Below, in pieces: positions 23,950-32,364 of a stretch of 33,881 nucleotides of DNA. Made by a program: the position numbers and the translations under genes. This DNA is from Fidelibacterota bacterium (GTDB lineage Bacteria; Fidelibacterota; Marinisomatia; Marinisomatales; UBA1611), in contig PAPB01000043.1 in NCBI GenBank assembly GCA_002708715.1, positions 1 to 33,881 on the forward strand, in the 5' to 3' direction. The notes under the pieces were generated by a model that made no database searches, had not been told where the DNA came from, and saw only the letters and a program-made list of their open reading frames with translations. Within the stretch, counting starts at the first letter, position 1; every line of letters begins with the position of its first letter.

Positions 23950-24504
23950 TTAATTTATTTTAAATGGTTCCATAAAAAGATAGGGTCTCCATTCTTGTTG
24001 TTGATTATTAACATATTTATAAAAATAATGTAGTCTATTTGGACGTTTTGGTTTTCTCTTTAAATGCATACCTGCTTCTTCAGGAGTACGATATCCTTTT
24101 TTTTGGTTACATGGTTTACAAGCAGCAACAAGATTATCCCAAGAATCTTGCCCACCACGGCCCTTGGGCAAGACATGATCAATAGTTAAAGGCAATGCTA
24201 TTGACCCACAATATTGGCAAACTCCCCCATCTCTGCTAATTATATTTTTTCTATTTAAATCCACAGATAAATTATCGTATCTAATAAAATCTCGTACTTT
24301 AATAACACTTGGCAAATTTATCTTTATTGATGGACTACTAACTTTTTCTTTGTAGTTTGCTAAAATATCCACCTTGTTCAAAATTTGCATACATATCGCA
24401 CGCTTTGCTGTACATATCATCATTGGTGAATAATTAGCATTTAAGACTAAAACAGCCCTATTAAGTAAATGGCCATTAACTGCATTAGGCATAGGTATTT
24501 TCAT
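23950..24504 (-). CDS. HNH endonuclease-fold protein
   Basis: 184 residues. The N-terminal half has the AVLVLNANYSPMMICTAKRA segment that introduces many small bacterial HNH proteins. The HNH domain is at about 92-140: zinc-type CxxC C96-C99, the catalytic DH at 109-110, N124 in DNLV, and C129/C132. All key residues are present. Such chromosomal HNH proteins between housekeeping genes are widespread; their target is unknown. It overlaps the NlpC/P60 gene by four bases, so it shares that transcript. Confidence 0.88.
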   Translation of the reverse strand: MKIPMPNAVNGHLLNRAVLVLNANYSPMMICTAKRAICMQILNKVDILANYKEKVSSPSIKINLPSVIKVRDFIRYDNLSVDLNRKNIISRDGGVCQYCGSIALPLTIDHVLPKGRGGQDSWDNLVAACKPCNQKKGYRTPEEAGMHLKRKPKRPNRLHYFYKYVNNQQQEWRPYLFMEPFKIN

Positions 24505-25226
24505 AGGTTGAATTTGCGACTAACAGAAGCACTACACAGATAAATATCTAAAAGATTTTTATTGAAATATGGACTTTTTTCATCTAGAGACTGTTGTTTA
24601 ACATATCCCTGTGAATGAATAATACCATGACCACCTATCGAAAAACCAACATGAGCTATTTTCCCACCTTTTCCAAAAAAATGTAAATCACCAACCTTCG
24701 ATTCAGAAAGTTGAATTTTATAAAGTTCAAAAAACTTCCACTGTTCATTTGAATCTCTAGGAACTTTTAAACCATGTACCTTTAGAACAGATTGAACTAA
24801 GCCTGAGCAATCAAAACCTAGTGAAGTTTTTCCTCCCCATCTATACGGTATCCCAAGTAAATTTTTTAATAATTTTAAAATATGCTTGTATTTAAAGTTT
24901 TTACCATTCTTAATAGATCCAGAAAAATCATGATTAATTTTCGCGCCAAATGGATACTTGGGACTAAAAAATCCAAACTCATTAGGAAATGCTATAATAT
25001 ATTGAAATTCATTTTTTTCCTGAGATTGAAAGCCATAGAATTTATTAATCCAACCCTTATAATTATCCTCACATTTTATATAAAGCCAATTTTTTTCCAC
25101 ATCTAAGATTTCACAAGATTCTCCTCTAACAGCCTCAGAAAGACATCTAGAATTAAAATTCGCATCAGAATATATAGGCGCTGTTCCAGAAGATATTACA
25201 AACCATTTATTTTTAACCAATGTCAT
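24501..25226 (-). CDS. NlpC/P60 cell-wall peptidase with SH3 domain
   Basis: 241 residues without a signal peptide. Residues 1-65 look like a bacterial SH3 domain (APIYSDANFNSRCLSE, WLYIKCEDNYKGWI). The NlpC/P60 domain has catalytic C140 (GFDCSGL), H192 (IAHVG) and H204 (GIIHS), preceded by GIPYRWGG. It resembles YkfC-type gamma-D-glutamyl-L-diamino-acid endopeptidases that trim recycled murein peptides in the cytoplasm. It heads the long minus-strand block and is divergent from the cobalamin riboswitch. Confidence 0.9.
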   Translation of the reverse strand: MTLVKNKWFVISSGTAPIYSDANFNSRCLSEAVRGESCEILDVEKNWLYIKCEDNYKGWINKFYGFQSQEKNEFQYIIAFPNEFGFFSPKYPFGAKINHDFSGSIKNGKNFKYKHILKLLKNLLGIPYRWGGKTSLGFDCSGLVQSVLKVHGLKVPRDSNEQWKFFELYKIQLSESKVGDLHFFGKGGKIAHVGFSIGGHGIIHSQGYVKQQSLDEKSPYFNKNLLDIYLCSASVSRKFNL

Positions 25227-25307
25227 GAATGTAAATTAATTTTAATATTTTAAAAAAAGATGGTTTTATTGTTGAATATTTTTTTTTTGATCCATAACTT
25301 AACTTTG

Positions 25308-25462
25308 TTGTAATGCTCTAACAGGGAAAGTTGTGAAAGTCAACTACAGTCCCCGCTACTGTAAATACAGAAAAATGGATTCAATAACCATTATTTGCTT
25401 AGTCATATGAGAAGGTAATCCTAATGAAACTGTATAAGTCAGGAGACCTGAATAGCTTACAA
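25308..25462 (+). promoter_or_regulatory. Cobalamin (adenosylcobalamin-class) riboswitch aptamer
   Basis: Core signatures are in order: AACAGGGAA (25320-25328), CCCCGCTACTGTAA (25351-25364), TGAGAAGGT (25408-25416) and the B12 box AAGTCAGGAGACCTG (25436-25450). A closing P1 stem can be drawn between TTGTAATGCT (25308-25317) and AGCTTACAA (25454-25462) with one bulged base, which fixes the ends. It lies upstream of the BtuG-like lipoprotein gene. Ligand binding would reduce expression when B12 is plentiful. Confidence 0.93.
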
Positions 25463-25474
25463 AATACTTACTCA

Positions 25475-25506
25475 ATCATTAATACTTTCGGGTGAAAAGT
25501 AATGAT
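25475..25506 (+). promoter_or_regulatory. Leader hairpin between aptamer and start codon
   Basis: ATCATT at 25475-25480 and AATGAT at 25501-25506 form the base, and ACTTTC/GAAAAGT the upper stem, around a GGG-containing loop. No T-run follows, so it is not a terminator. It is probably part of the riboswitch expression platform. Confidence 0.45.
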
Positions 25507-25534
25507 AGACATAATATAGTCTTTCATCTATTCA

Positions 25535-25553
25535 CTCCTAAATAAATTAGGAG
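25535..25553 (+). promoter_or_regulatory. Ribosome-binding-site sequestering hairpin
   Basis: CTCCTAA (25535-25541) and TTAGGAG (25547-25553) pair perfectly over 7 bp around a 5-base loop. The 3' arm contains the AGGAG ribosome binding site 5 bases before the ATG at 25559. Closing this hairpin would block initiation, so the riboswitch likely acts on translation. Confidence 0.7.
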
Positions 25554-25558
25554 ACACA

Positions 25559-26572
25559 ATGAAATATTTAATCCCTATTTTTCTCTTTTTAATTACTAGT
25601 TGTGAGGATAACCAAGCCAACTTATTATCAGAAGATAGCAGCACCGAAGGCATTCTATTTGTCGCATGTGAAGGAAACTTTGGTAATGGTAATGGATCAA
25701 TTGAAGTATTTAGAGATAATAAAAAAATTCAAACAGTCGAAAATATTGGTGACGTTGTTCAATCAATATTAATACATGATAATAATTTATTTGTAGCAAT
25801 CAATAATAGTCACAAAATAAAAAAATTTACCATAACTACTTCAGGACTATCCCTCCCTGGAATCGAAGTCGACACTTATAATTCAGGACCTCGGGAAATG
25901 TGTATTACAGATAATAAATTATATTTCACGAATTGGAACACTAAAGATATAAAGGTTCTAGATTTATATAATTATGCCATTGAAACATTTGTAACTCTAC
26001 AAAATGTGCCTGAAGATATTTTAACAGATGGTAATTATTTATGGGTGACTACACCCAACCTAGAACTGTATGATAATAACCAAGGTTCAACCGTTTTAAA
26101 ATTCAATGTTGCTGATGGTTCATTAGAAGAAACTTTTCAAGTGGGGCTAGGTCCAGAAAAATTATATTTAGATGCAAACTTACTTTATGTTTCCAGAACA
26201 ATGTATGATGAAAATTGGATATCTAGTTATGGCTCAAGCACTATTGATATAAACACAGGAGAAGTTACAATTGTTAACTATGGAGCTGGTGCTGCATGCA
26301 GATCAGATATTTTTAAACTCAATAATAATATCTATAGAGCGACAACAAATGGTGCGGTCCCCTTAGACGCTCAACTTAATTTAAACATGGCTGCGAAAAT
26401 AGGAGCCTACAATAGCATATACTCTGGAGGGTCACTTGATAATCAATTAATTTTAGGGTCAACCGATTATACCATACCTGACACGGTTTTCTTTTATGAT
26501 AATTCAGGTAAACTACAGCAAACTTTAGAGGTTAATGTTTTGCCAGGGGATTTTGCTATTTATAATTATTAG
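25559..26572 (+). CDS. BtuG-like beta-propeller lipoprotein (cobalamin binding, predicted)
   Basis: 337 residues with a lipoprotein signal (lipobox LITS-C15). The mature part is a YncE/DUF5074-like propeller: FVACEGNFGNGNGSIEVF begins it, and the recurring blade pattern NLFVAINNSHKIKKF, LYFTNWNTKDIKVLDL, LWVTTP, LYVSRTMYD follows. In Bacteroides, proteins of this fold (BtuG) sit on the surface and hand B12 to the BtuB transporter. The cobalamin riboswitch directly upstream makes the same role likely here. No btuB or btuFCD gene adjoins it. The stop overlaps the convergent gene by four bases. Confidence 0.8.
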   Translation: MKYLIPIFLFLITSCEDNQANLLSEDSSTEGILFVACEGNFGNGNGSIEVFRDNKKIQTVENIGDVVQSILIHDNNLFVAINNSHKIKKFTITTSGLSLPGIEVDTYNSGPREMCITDNKLYFTNWNTKDIKVLDLYNYAIETFVTLQNVPEDILTDGNYLWVTTPNLELYDNNQGSTVLKFNVADGSLEETFQVGLGPEKLYLDANLLYVSRTMYDENWISSYGSSTIDINTGEVTIVNYGAGAACRSDIFKLNNNIYRATTNGAVPLDAQLNLNMAAKIGAYNSIYSGGSLDNQLILGSTDYTIPDTVFFYDNSGKLQQTLEVNVLPGDFAIYNY

Positions 26573-28200
26573 TCTTGAAAACTCCAACTTAGTAAAAGAT
26601 TAATTTGTCGACCCATTTCTGGCATTTCAGGGTGAAAAGTCAAATGATTATCTCTGTCAGATCCTAATGATGATAATATTATTTCAGTAATATTGATCCA
26701 TTTAAACCCTATTGTAAAAGAAGATACTTTCGCATTTATGCTACCATTTATTAAAGTAATTGGCATAGGATTATCCAATTCTGTAAAGTCATTCGATTGA
26801 TATATTATTGGGACCATCTCAATAGGATTAATTAATGAATGATTAACCCTGTCAAATAGATGATTAAATTGAGTACGTAATTCAATTTTCATATACTTAT
26901 CAAATAGTGAAAAATACGAATTAAACTCTACACTAATTTTTTTTCCGATCCCGCCTGAATAATAATTATTTGTCTGATTAATATTATATTTTAATAATAA
27001 GTGAAAATTTGAAATCAAAATTCTTTCATAACTTAATTCCATATTTAAATATTGATTTTTCATTAATAATGAGTCTTGAATATGACTCCCCAAGAAATTT
27101 TGTTTATCTTTAGTAAAAGACACTTCAACAGAAATATCATTTTTTATTCCATCCCATTTCAGTAAAGCATTATTCCTAGATTTTTGAAAAAATTCAGGTG
27201 TCACTTTTGAACTATCTTTAAAAAAGTAATACGGATGTGTGGGTGTATATTGAGATAAATTAGATAATTGCAATTTTATTGAGTTTAACTTTTTAGTAAA
27301 TGAGATATTATAATTGAAAAAATAATCTTTTTTATTTTTTATAATGGATAAAAATATATAAAATGGTGATCGATCTATTTTAGAAATAATTTCATGCCAA
27401 ACAGAATTAAATTTTGTATCAAAAATTATATTTCTATTATTAGTATTTATACCAAAGGAAACTAAGTTCCCATCATTTAAATAAGTTCCTGCTATTTTAT
27501 ACTGAGATCTATTTAAAAAACGAGATCCTTCATATATTGACAAGGTATGTATCGCCTTATATCGTTGCAGAAATTGATCCAAACTAAATTCATAAAATAT
27601 TTGACCTATTTTTTTTTTCCAAAAATAGTTTAATGATGTAATCTTATTATCATATAATCCATTTGTAATTTTCTGTTTATCTGGAAAACCAGAATATGTA
27701 TTAAAATGGCCAATTGATAAACCTGAATGATCTAAAGAATCATTTGTCTCGTAAGATATAATATAAGACTGCTGTAAAGGTTGATAAGTACTATAATAAT
27801 ATTGATTATGATTACCAAGAAAACTTCTTTTAAATGCTTCTATTTTAAAATTTTTATTTTTACTAAAATTTTCTAATCCAAAAGAGAATCGATCAAGTCC
27901 ATAATCTCCTTGATCATAATTTAGATATGAAAGAATATTTAAAGAATCTATTGTTTGATTATCTTGCGGATCAGCCAAAAAACCTTGCATAATATTATCC
28001 CCATACATTTGAGGGAAAATGGCCCAAGCACCATCAAATAATAAGTTTTTAGATCTCCAATCTTTACCCCAAAAAATTAATCCTTTATCTTTTACATAAC
28101 CAAATTGACCACTCCAATCATATAATATTATTTGGTGAGAACCAAAACAAAGTGCAGAACAAAAGATAAAATTAAAAATAGGATAAATAAAGTTTTTCAA
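26569..28200 (-). CDS. Putative outer-membrane beta-barrel protein, unknown
   Basis: 543 residues from a TTG; a signal peptide (MKNFIYPIFNFIFCSALCFG) supports that start. The body is rich in aromatic, alternating strands (YYYSTYQPLQQSYIISYET, FKIEAFKRSF, INLLLSWSF at the C-terminus), as in outer-membrane barrels ending with an aromatic residue. I see no TonB box or plug domain, so it is not evidently a BtuB. I cannot name the family. It is tail-to-tail with the BtuG-like gene, overlapping by four bases, and no terminator separates them. Confidence 0.6.
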   Translation of the reverse strand: MKNFIYPIFNFIFCSALCFGSHQIILYDWSGQFGYVKDKGLIFWGKDWRSKNLLFDGAWAIFPQMYGDNIMQGFLADPQDNQTIDSLNILSYLNYDQGDYGLDRFSFGLENFSKNKNFKIEAFKRSFLGNHNQYYYSTYQPLQQSYIISYETNDSLDHSGLSIGHFNTYSGFPDKQKITNGLYDNKITSLNYFWKKKIGQIFYEFSLDQFLQRYKAIHTLSIYEGSRFLNRSQYKIAGTYLNDGNLVSFGINTNNRNIIFDTKFNSVWHEIISKIDRSPFYIFLSIIKNKKDYFFNYNISFTKKLNSIKLQLSNLSQYTPTHPYYFFKDSSKVTPEFFQKSRNNALLKWDGIKNDISVEVSFTKDKQNFLGSHIQDSLLMKNQYLNMELSYERILISNFHLLLKYNINQTNNYYSGGIGKKISVEFNSYFSLFDKYMKIELRTQFNHLFDRVNHSLINPIEMVPIIYQSNDFTELDNPMPITLINGSINAKVSSFTIGFKWINITEIILSSLGSDRDNHLTFHPEMPEMGRQINLLLSWSFQD

Positions 28201-28232
28201 AACTAATCTATTATTTTATCAATAGATTCTAA

Positions 28233-29183
28233 CTATTTCTTAAAAATTGGCAAACCAAAATAATTACGCTTACTAGTAAAATCATTTAATTCAGAATCAT
28301 CATTTATTGTTTGTTCCATTAATGTCATATTAGTATCAAATCTATGTATTAAATGAACTAATAATGCCTCTGGAAAAGAAGGTCTATAGGAATTTACAGA
28401 CTGATAATTATTTTCGTGAGATAGAATAATATGTTCTAATTTTATTTTTAATTCTAGAGGAAATTTCTTTATTTTTTTTACAGCATTATTCATCATATCC
28501 TTAGCAATAACAGATTGACCAATCAAATTACCTTCTTTTGAATAATCATTTACATAGCCAGACTTAATTCCATTCAATACTCCGATTTTAATTAATAAAA
28601 CACCAGCCATCACTAATTCTTTATCTACTCTATAATGAGGTGTTATCTTTTTAACCAACTGAGTCATAGTTAACACATGCTCAAGAAACCCAGACCTGAA
28701 ATTATAACTAGATTTAACTGAAGCTGGATGGATTAGTATTTTTTTCTTATCTGCTTTATAAATTAACAGAATTAATCTTTGAAGTTCTTTATTTTTGATT
28801 TCATTAATAGTTAATAAAATATTCTTCCACATTTTAAGTGGATCTTTTTTTGAAGTAGGAACTATGTTTGCTGGATCAAAACCATATCGCCCATAATGCT
28901 GAACAGTTGCCTTATTAATCTTTTTCACAACCAATTGTAAATGATCAAGGTACGCTTCAACATAACCTGAAATGACAACAGCATTTCCATTTTCAAATTT
29001 TATATTTAATTCATGTACATTTTCCCATATTTTAGCAGTAATATGTCCAGTTATATCTCTTAATTCTAGATCAATAAATAAATCTCCTGCCTTTGTATAT
29101 CTCAAATGTTTCTCTACACAAAGATAAAATCCTTGGATTTGAGTACCTTCTTTGAACTTGCATATAGAAGTAAGATTTTTCAT
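28233..29183 (-). CDS. YhaM-like OB-fold/HD protein with degenerate HD site
   Basis: From the ATG at 29183, 316 residues; a GTG four codons upstream is possible. I number from that GTG. An N-terminal OB-fold nucleic-acid domain (about 15-95; GFYLCVEKHLRYTKAGDLFI, LELRDITGHITAKIW) precedes an HD-like domain, the architecture of the 3'-5' exoribonuclease YhaM. Key metal ligands are altered. The dyad in the usual LHDIGK motif reads LLIKIGVL (I202-K203), and the HH pair before GLLEH is YN (164-165), while H173 and the ILSHE histidine remain. The protein is probably not an active HD hydrolase, but may still bind RNA. Confidence 0.75.
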   Translation of the reverse strand: MKNLTSICKFKEGTQIQGFYLCVEKHLRYTKAGDLFIDLELRDITGHITAKIWENVHELNIKFENGNAVVISGYVEAYLDHLQLVVKKINKATVQHYGRYGFDPANIVPTSKKDPLKMWKNILLTINEIKNKELQRLILLIYKADKKKILIHPASVKSSYNFRSGFLEHVLTMTQLVKKITPHYRVDKELVMAGVLLIKIGVLNGIKSGYVNDYSKEGNLIGQSVIAKDMMNNAVKKIKKFPLELKIKLEHIILSHENNYQSVNSYRPSFPEALLVHLIHRFDTNMTLMEQTINDDSELNDFTSKRNYFGLPIFKK

Positions 29184-29236
29184 AATATTATTCACAATTA
29201 ACTAAATTTTATTATTAATTAACAATATTTTGTAAA

Positions 29237-29722
29237 ATGAGCGAACAAGAATATACTTTAGAAGAAATTTCATATTCAAAGAAAGAAGATTGTAGAATAA
29301 TGGAAGCAGTTCTCAATTCTTGGTTTAAGGATCCAAAATCCCTAAACCTTGTCTCCCCCAACCTTCCATATCCATTTAAGTTTAAACAATGGATTTCAAA
29401 ATATTACACCAATAATAAAAAAACAATAACAACAAAAATATTAAAACAAAATAATTGGATAGTTGGACATCTCAGTATTCGTATAGAAAAAAATAATCTA
29501 TATATTTATCATCTTTTTATAGATCCAAAACATAGAAAAAAAGGTTTAGCAAAGAAAATTTTAGTTGAAGTAAATCAAATAGGTTTAATGCTTAAAAAAT
29601 CAACAATATCATTAAATGTTGTTAAAACAAATTTTATTGCAGTAAAAATATATTTGAATATGGGTTATGAAAAAGTTGTTCCTACAAAAAAAAAGAACAT
29701 AAAAATGATAAAGTATTTATGA
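29237..29722 (+). CDS. GNAT-family N-acetyltransferase
   Basis: 161 residues. The acetyl-CoA-binding motif is visible as LYIYHLFIDPKHRKKGLAKKIL (R/Q-x-x-G-x-A variant), followed by SLNVVKTNFIAVKIYLNMGYEK, the conserved beta5-alpha4 region of GNAT enzymes. Substrate unknown. It is divergent from the YhaM-like gene with a 50-bp shared promoter region and converges on the Fur-like gene 19 bp away. Confidence 0.85.
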   Translation: MSEQEYTLEEISYSKKEDCRIMEAVLNSWFKDPKSLNLVSPNLPYPFKFKQWISKYYTNNKKTITTKILKQNNWIVGHLSIRIEKNNLYIYHLFIDPKHRKKGLAKKILVEVNQIGLMLKKSTISLNVVKTNFIAVKIYLNMGYEKVVPTKKKNIKMIKYL

Positions 29723-29741
29723 AAAAGTAAAGCTTCTAAAT

Positions 29742-30164
29742 TTATTTTATAGGTTTTACAAATAACTGATGTGAATGCCTTATAACTTTATAACCATGTT
29801 TCTTAGCAATCTTATCTTGGATCCTTTCTAATTCTTCATCAAAAAATTCAATAATATCACCAGTCTCTAAACAAATCATATGGTCATGATGATCATTCTC
29901 CTTTCTAGATTCATACCTAATCCGTCCATCACCAACATCTAACTTCCGTATCAATCTATTTTTATCTAGCATATCCAGAGTACGATAGACGGTTGCTCTA
30001 GATACATTTAAATTTTTTGCTCTAATATTTGTATAAATGCTTTCCGCATCATGATGTCCCGAACTGCTTTCAATTTGTTGGAGTATAGCTAACCTTTGCT
30101 TGGTATATCGCATACCCTCTTTCATCAAAATTTCTTTTAGGGATTTTTTTATTTCTTTTTTCAA
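29742..30164 (-). CDS. Fur-family transcriptional regulator
   Basis: 140 residues from a TTG; an in-frame ATG at codon 14 is a possible alternative. The winged helix covers about 20-85 (MRYTKQRLAILQQI, NVSRATVYRTLDMLDKNRLI). The dimerisation domain has HHDHM at 92-96 and later H123, H130 and H132. The usual CxxCG structural zinc knuckle after that motif reads CLETG, so only one Cys is left. It could be a Fur, Zur, Mur or Irr-type sensor; sequence alone does not decide. It is the only recognisable transcription factor in the window. It follows the helicase gene in the same direction. Confidence 0.9.
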   Translation of the reverse strand: MKKEIKKSLKEILMKEGMRYTKQRLAILQQIESSSGHHDAESIYTNIRAKNLNVSRATVYRTLDMLDKNRLIRKLDVGDGRIRYESRKENDHHDHMICLETGDIIEFFDEELERIQDKIAKKHGYKVIRHSHQLFVKPIK

Positions 30165-30192
30165 TTATTTAACAATGTTGATAGATTTCTAA

Positions 30193-32364
30193 TTAATTTA
30201 CTTTAGTTAGGTTAGCATATTTTACTATTAATTTTTTCTTTGTCCCATCTTTAAATACTACACCAACTCTTTGATTCTCTCCACTTCCACTTAAAACCAT
30301 TATTTTCCCAATACCAAAAATAGCATGCTCTACAATATCACCGACTTTAAAATCATCAAATGTTGTTACAGTCCTCCTTACTTTAAGTTTAGTCTTTCTC
30401 TGTAATGTGCCACCAACAACTCGTCGAGTTAAAGCAGATTGGAAATCAACTCTTTCTAAATATTCGATCGGAATTTCTGAAATAAAGCGACTTGGTAAAC
30501 CTAATATGTTTTCGCCACCCATTCTCCTTCTATTCGTAGCATAAAGTAGAAAAACTTTAGACTTTGCTCTTGTTAAAGCCACGTAGAAAAGACGTCGTTC
30601 TTCTTCTAATTCATCTTTTTTATCAATTGTGGCAAATAGAGGGAATAAACCGTCATCTAATCCACAAACAAATACCACTGGGAACTCAAGACCTTTTGAA
30701 GCATGAACAGTCATCAAAGTAACTCTATTTTCTGAATCATTCCATTGATCGATATCTGTTAACAAAGAGACTTCTTCTATAAAATCACTCAAATCACTTT
30801 TAGGATTTTTAGTACAAAAATCATCAATACTATTTAATAATTCTATTACATTATTAAAACGTTCTTTATTTGTTGGATCTTCTGAATCTTTAAAATAACG
30901 AAGTACGCCAGCTTCTTCAATTAAACTATGTGCAAGCTCACTGGCACTTAATTTTTTTCGCAAACCATTATATTTTTTTATTAAATCGTAAAAATTCAAT
31001 AAAGCATCTGACTGCTTCCCTCTAATAGATAACTGTTTTGATTTTTTTAAAACTTCAAATAAGGTGATCTTATCATTTTCCACCTTATCCATACATTTAT
31101 CCATTGTCTTCATACCTATACCCCTAGGAGGGAAGTTAACAATCCTTCTAAGTGATACAGTATCTTTAAGGTTATTAACTAGTTTAAGATATGCAAGAGA
31201 ATCTTTGACTTCTTTTCTTTCATAAAAACGAATACTACCGATCAGATTATAAGGTATACCCATTCTCCTTAAGCTATCTTCAAGAGCTCGAGATTGTGCA
31301 TTTGTTCTATAAAGAATTGAAAAATGACTAAAATTATGTTTATTAATTTTTATTTCTTTTTCTAATGCTGAAATAATAGCATCTGCTTCTTCTAATTCAT
31401 CTCTTGTTTCTATTAATACTAGTGGATCTCCATCGCCATTCTCTGCAATTAAATTTTTATGAGCTCTTTTCTCATTTTTAGAAACAACAGCTGAAGCTGC
31501 GTCTAGAATTTGTTGAGTAGATCGATAATTTTTTTCTAATTTAAAAATTGTACATTTTGGAAAAAATTTTTCAAAACTAAGGATGTTCGCTATATCTGCA
31601 CCCCTCCATCCATAAATTGATTGGTCATCATCACCGACAACACAGATATTTTTATGCTCTCCAGCTAATGTTTTTAGAAATAATAATTGCGGCTTATTTG
31701 TGTCTTGATATTCATCTACAAGTATATATTTCCATATTTGCTGATATTTTTTTAAAATCTCCGGAAATTCCTCAAAAATTTTAAGCGGTGATAATAATAA
31801 ATCATCAAAATCAAGAGCATCATTTTCTTTTAAAACAACTTCATATTTTTTGAAGACGTCTGCCATGTTTTTTTCTAAAATTGTTTTAGCTTTTTGAAAT
31901 TGATCTTTTGGTAAACGCATCTTGTTTTTTTGTAAACTAATGTGATTACGTGCTTGATTAGGAGTTATCAGGTCTTTAGTAATATTTAATTCTTTAAGGA
32001 TGATTTTTAACAAATCTAATTGATCTTGCACATCATAAATAACAAAATGAGGATTAAAATTAATTTTGCTAGCTTCTCTTCTTAATAATCGAGCACAAAT
32101 TGAATGAAAGGTACCAATATTAATTAATGATTCTTTATTGCCTAATAATGACGAAACTCTATTTTGCATCTCTTTAGCTGCTTTATTAGTGAAAGTAACA
32201 GATAAAATATTCTCAGGTTGGTAGCCCTCTTTTTTAATTAATTGATATATCTTATGTGTTAATACTCGAGTTTTACCACTTCCTGCTCCTGCAAAAACTA
32301 AAACTGGACCTTCATTGGTTTCAACTGCCGCACGTTGTATTTTATTGAGTTTACCAGAACTCAT
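30193..32364 (-). CDS. pcrA: UvrD/PcrA-type DNA helicase
   Basis: 723 residues, a PcrA-like superfamily 1A 3'-5' helicase. Walker A FAGAGSGKTRVL (25-35), SVTFTNKAAKEMQNR (motif Ia), DEYQDTN (motif II), VGDDDQSIYGWRGAD (motif III), KNYRSTQ (IV), TVHASKGLEFPVVFV (V) and LFYVALTRAK (VI) are all there. The C-terminal VGDIVEHAIFGIGKIM segment is the PcrA-type RNA-polymerase-binding tail. It acts in nucleotide excision repair and removal of DNA-bound protein. Four-base overlap with mltG. Confidence 0.95.
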   Translation of the reverse strand: MSSGKLNKIQRAAVETNEGPVLVFAGAGSGKTRVLTHKIYQLIKKEGYQPENILSVTFTNKAAKEMQNRVSSLLGNKESLINIGTFHSICARLLRREASKINFNPHFVIYDVQDQLDLLKIILKELNITKDLITPNQARNHISLQKNKMRLPKDQFQKAKTILEKNMADVFKKYEVVLKENDALDFDDLLLSPLKIFEEFPEILKKYQQIWKYILVDEYQDTNKPQLLFLKTLAGEHKNICVVGDDDQSIYGWRGADIANILSFEKFFPKCTIFKLEKNYRSTQQILDAASAVVSKNEKRAHKNLIAENGDGDPLVLIETRDELEEADAIISALEKEIKINKHNFSHFSILYRTNAQSRALEDSLRRMGIPYNLIGSIRFYERKEVKDSLAYLKLVNNLKDTVSLRRIVNFPPRGIGMKTMDKCMDKVENDKITLFEVLKKSKQLSIRGKQSDALLNFYDLIKKYNGLRKKLSASELAHSLIEEAGVLRYFKDSEDPTNKERFNNVIELLNSIDDFCTKNPKSDLSDFIEEVSLLTDIDQWNDSENRVTLMTVHASKGLEFPVVFVCGLDDGLFPLFATIDKKDELEEERRLFYVALTRAKSKVFLLYATNRRRMGGENILGLPSRFISEIPIEYLERVDFQSALTRRVVGGTLQRKTKLKVRRTVTTFDDFKVGDIVEHAIFGIGKIMVLSGSGENQRVGVVFKDGTKKKLIVKYANLTKVN

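Noticed and set aside
24882-25106. 74-codon plus-strand ORF
   Set aside because: Antisense to the NlpC/P60 gene, with no SD and no recognisable domain.
25300-25307. TAACTTTG, a Bacteroidetes-type -7 box (TAnnTTTG) just before the riboswitch
   Set aside because: Transcription from it would begin inside the P1 stem of the riboswitch (25308-25317), and no TTG lies at the right distance upstream.
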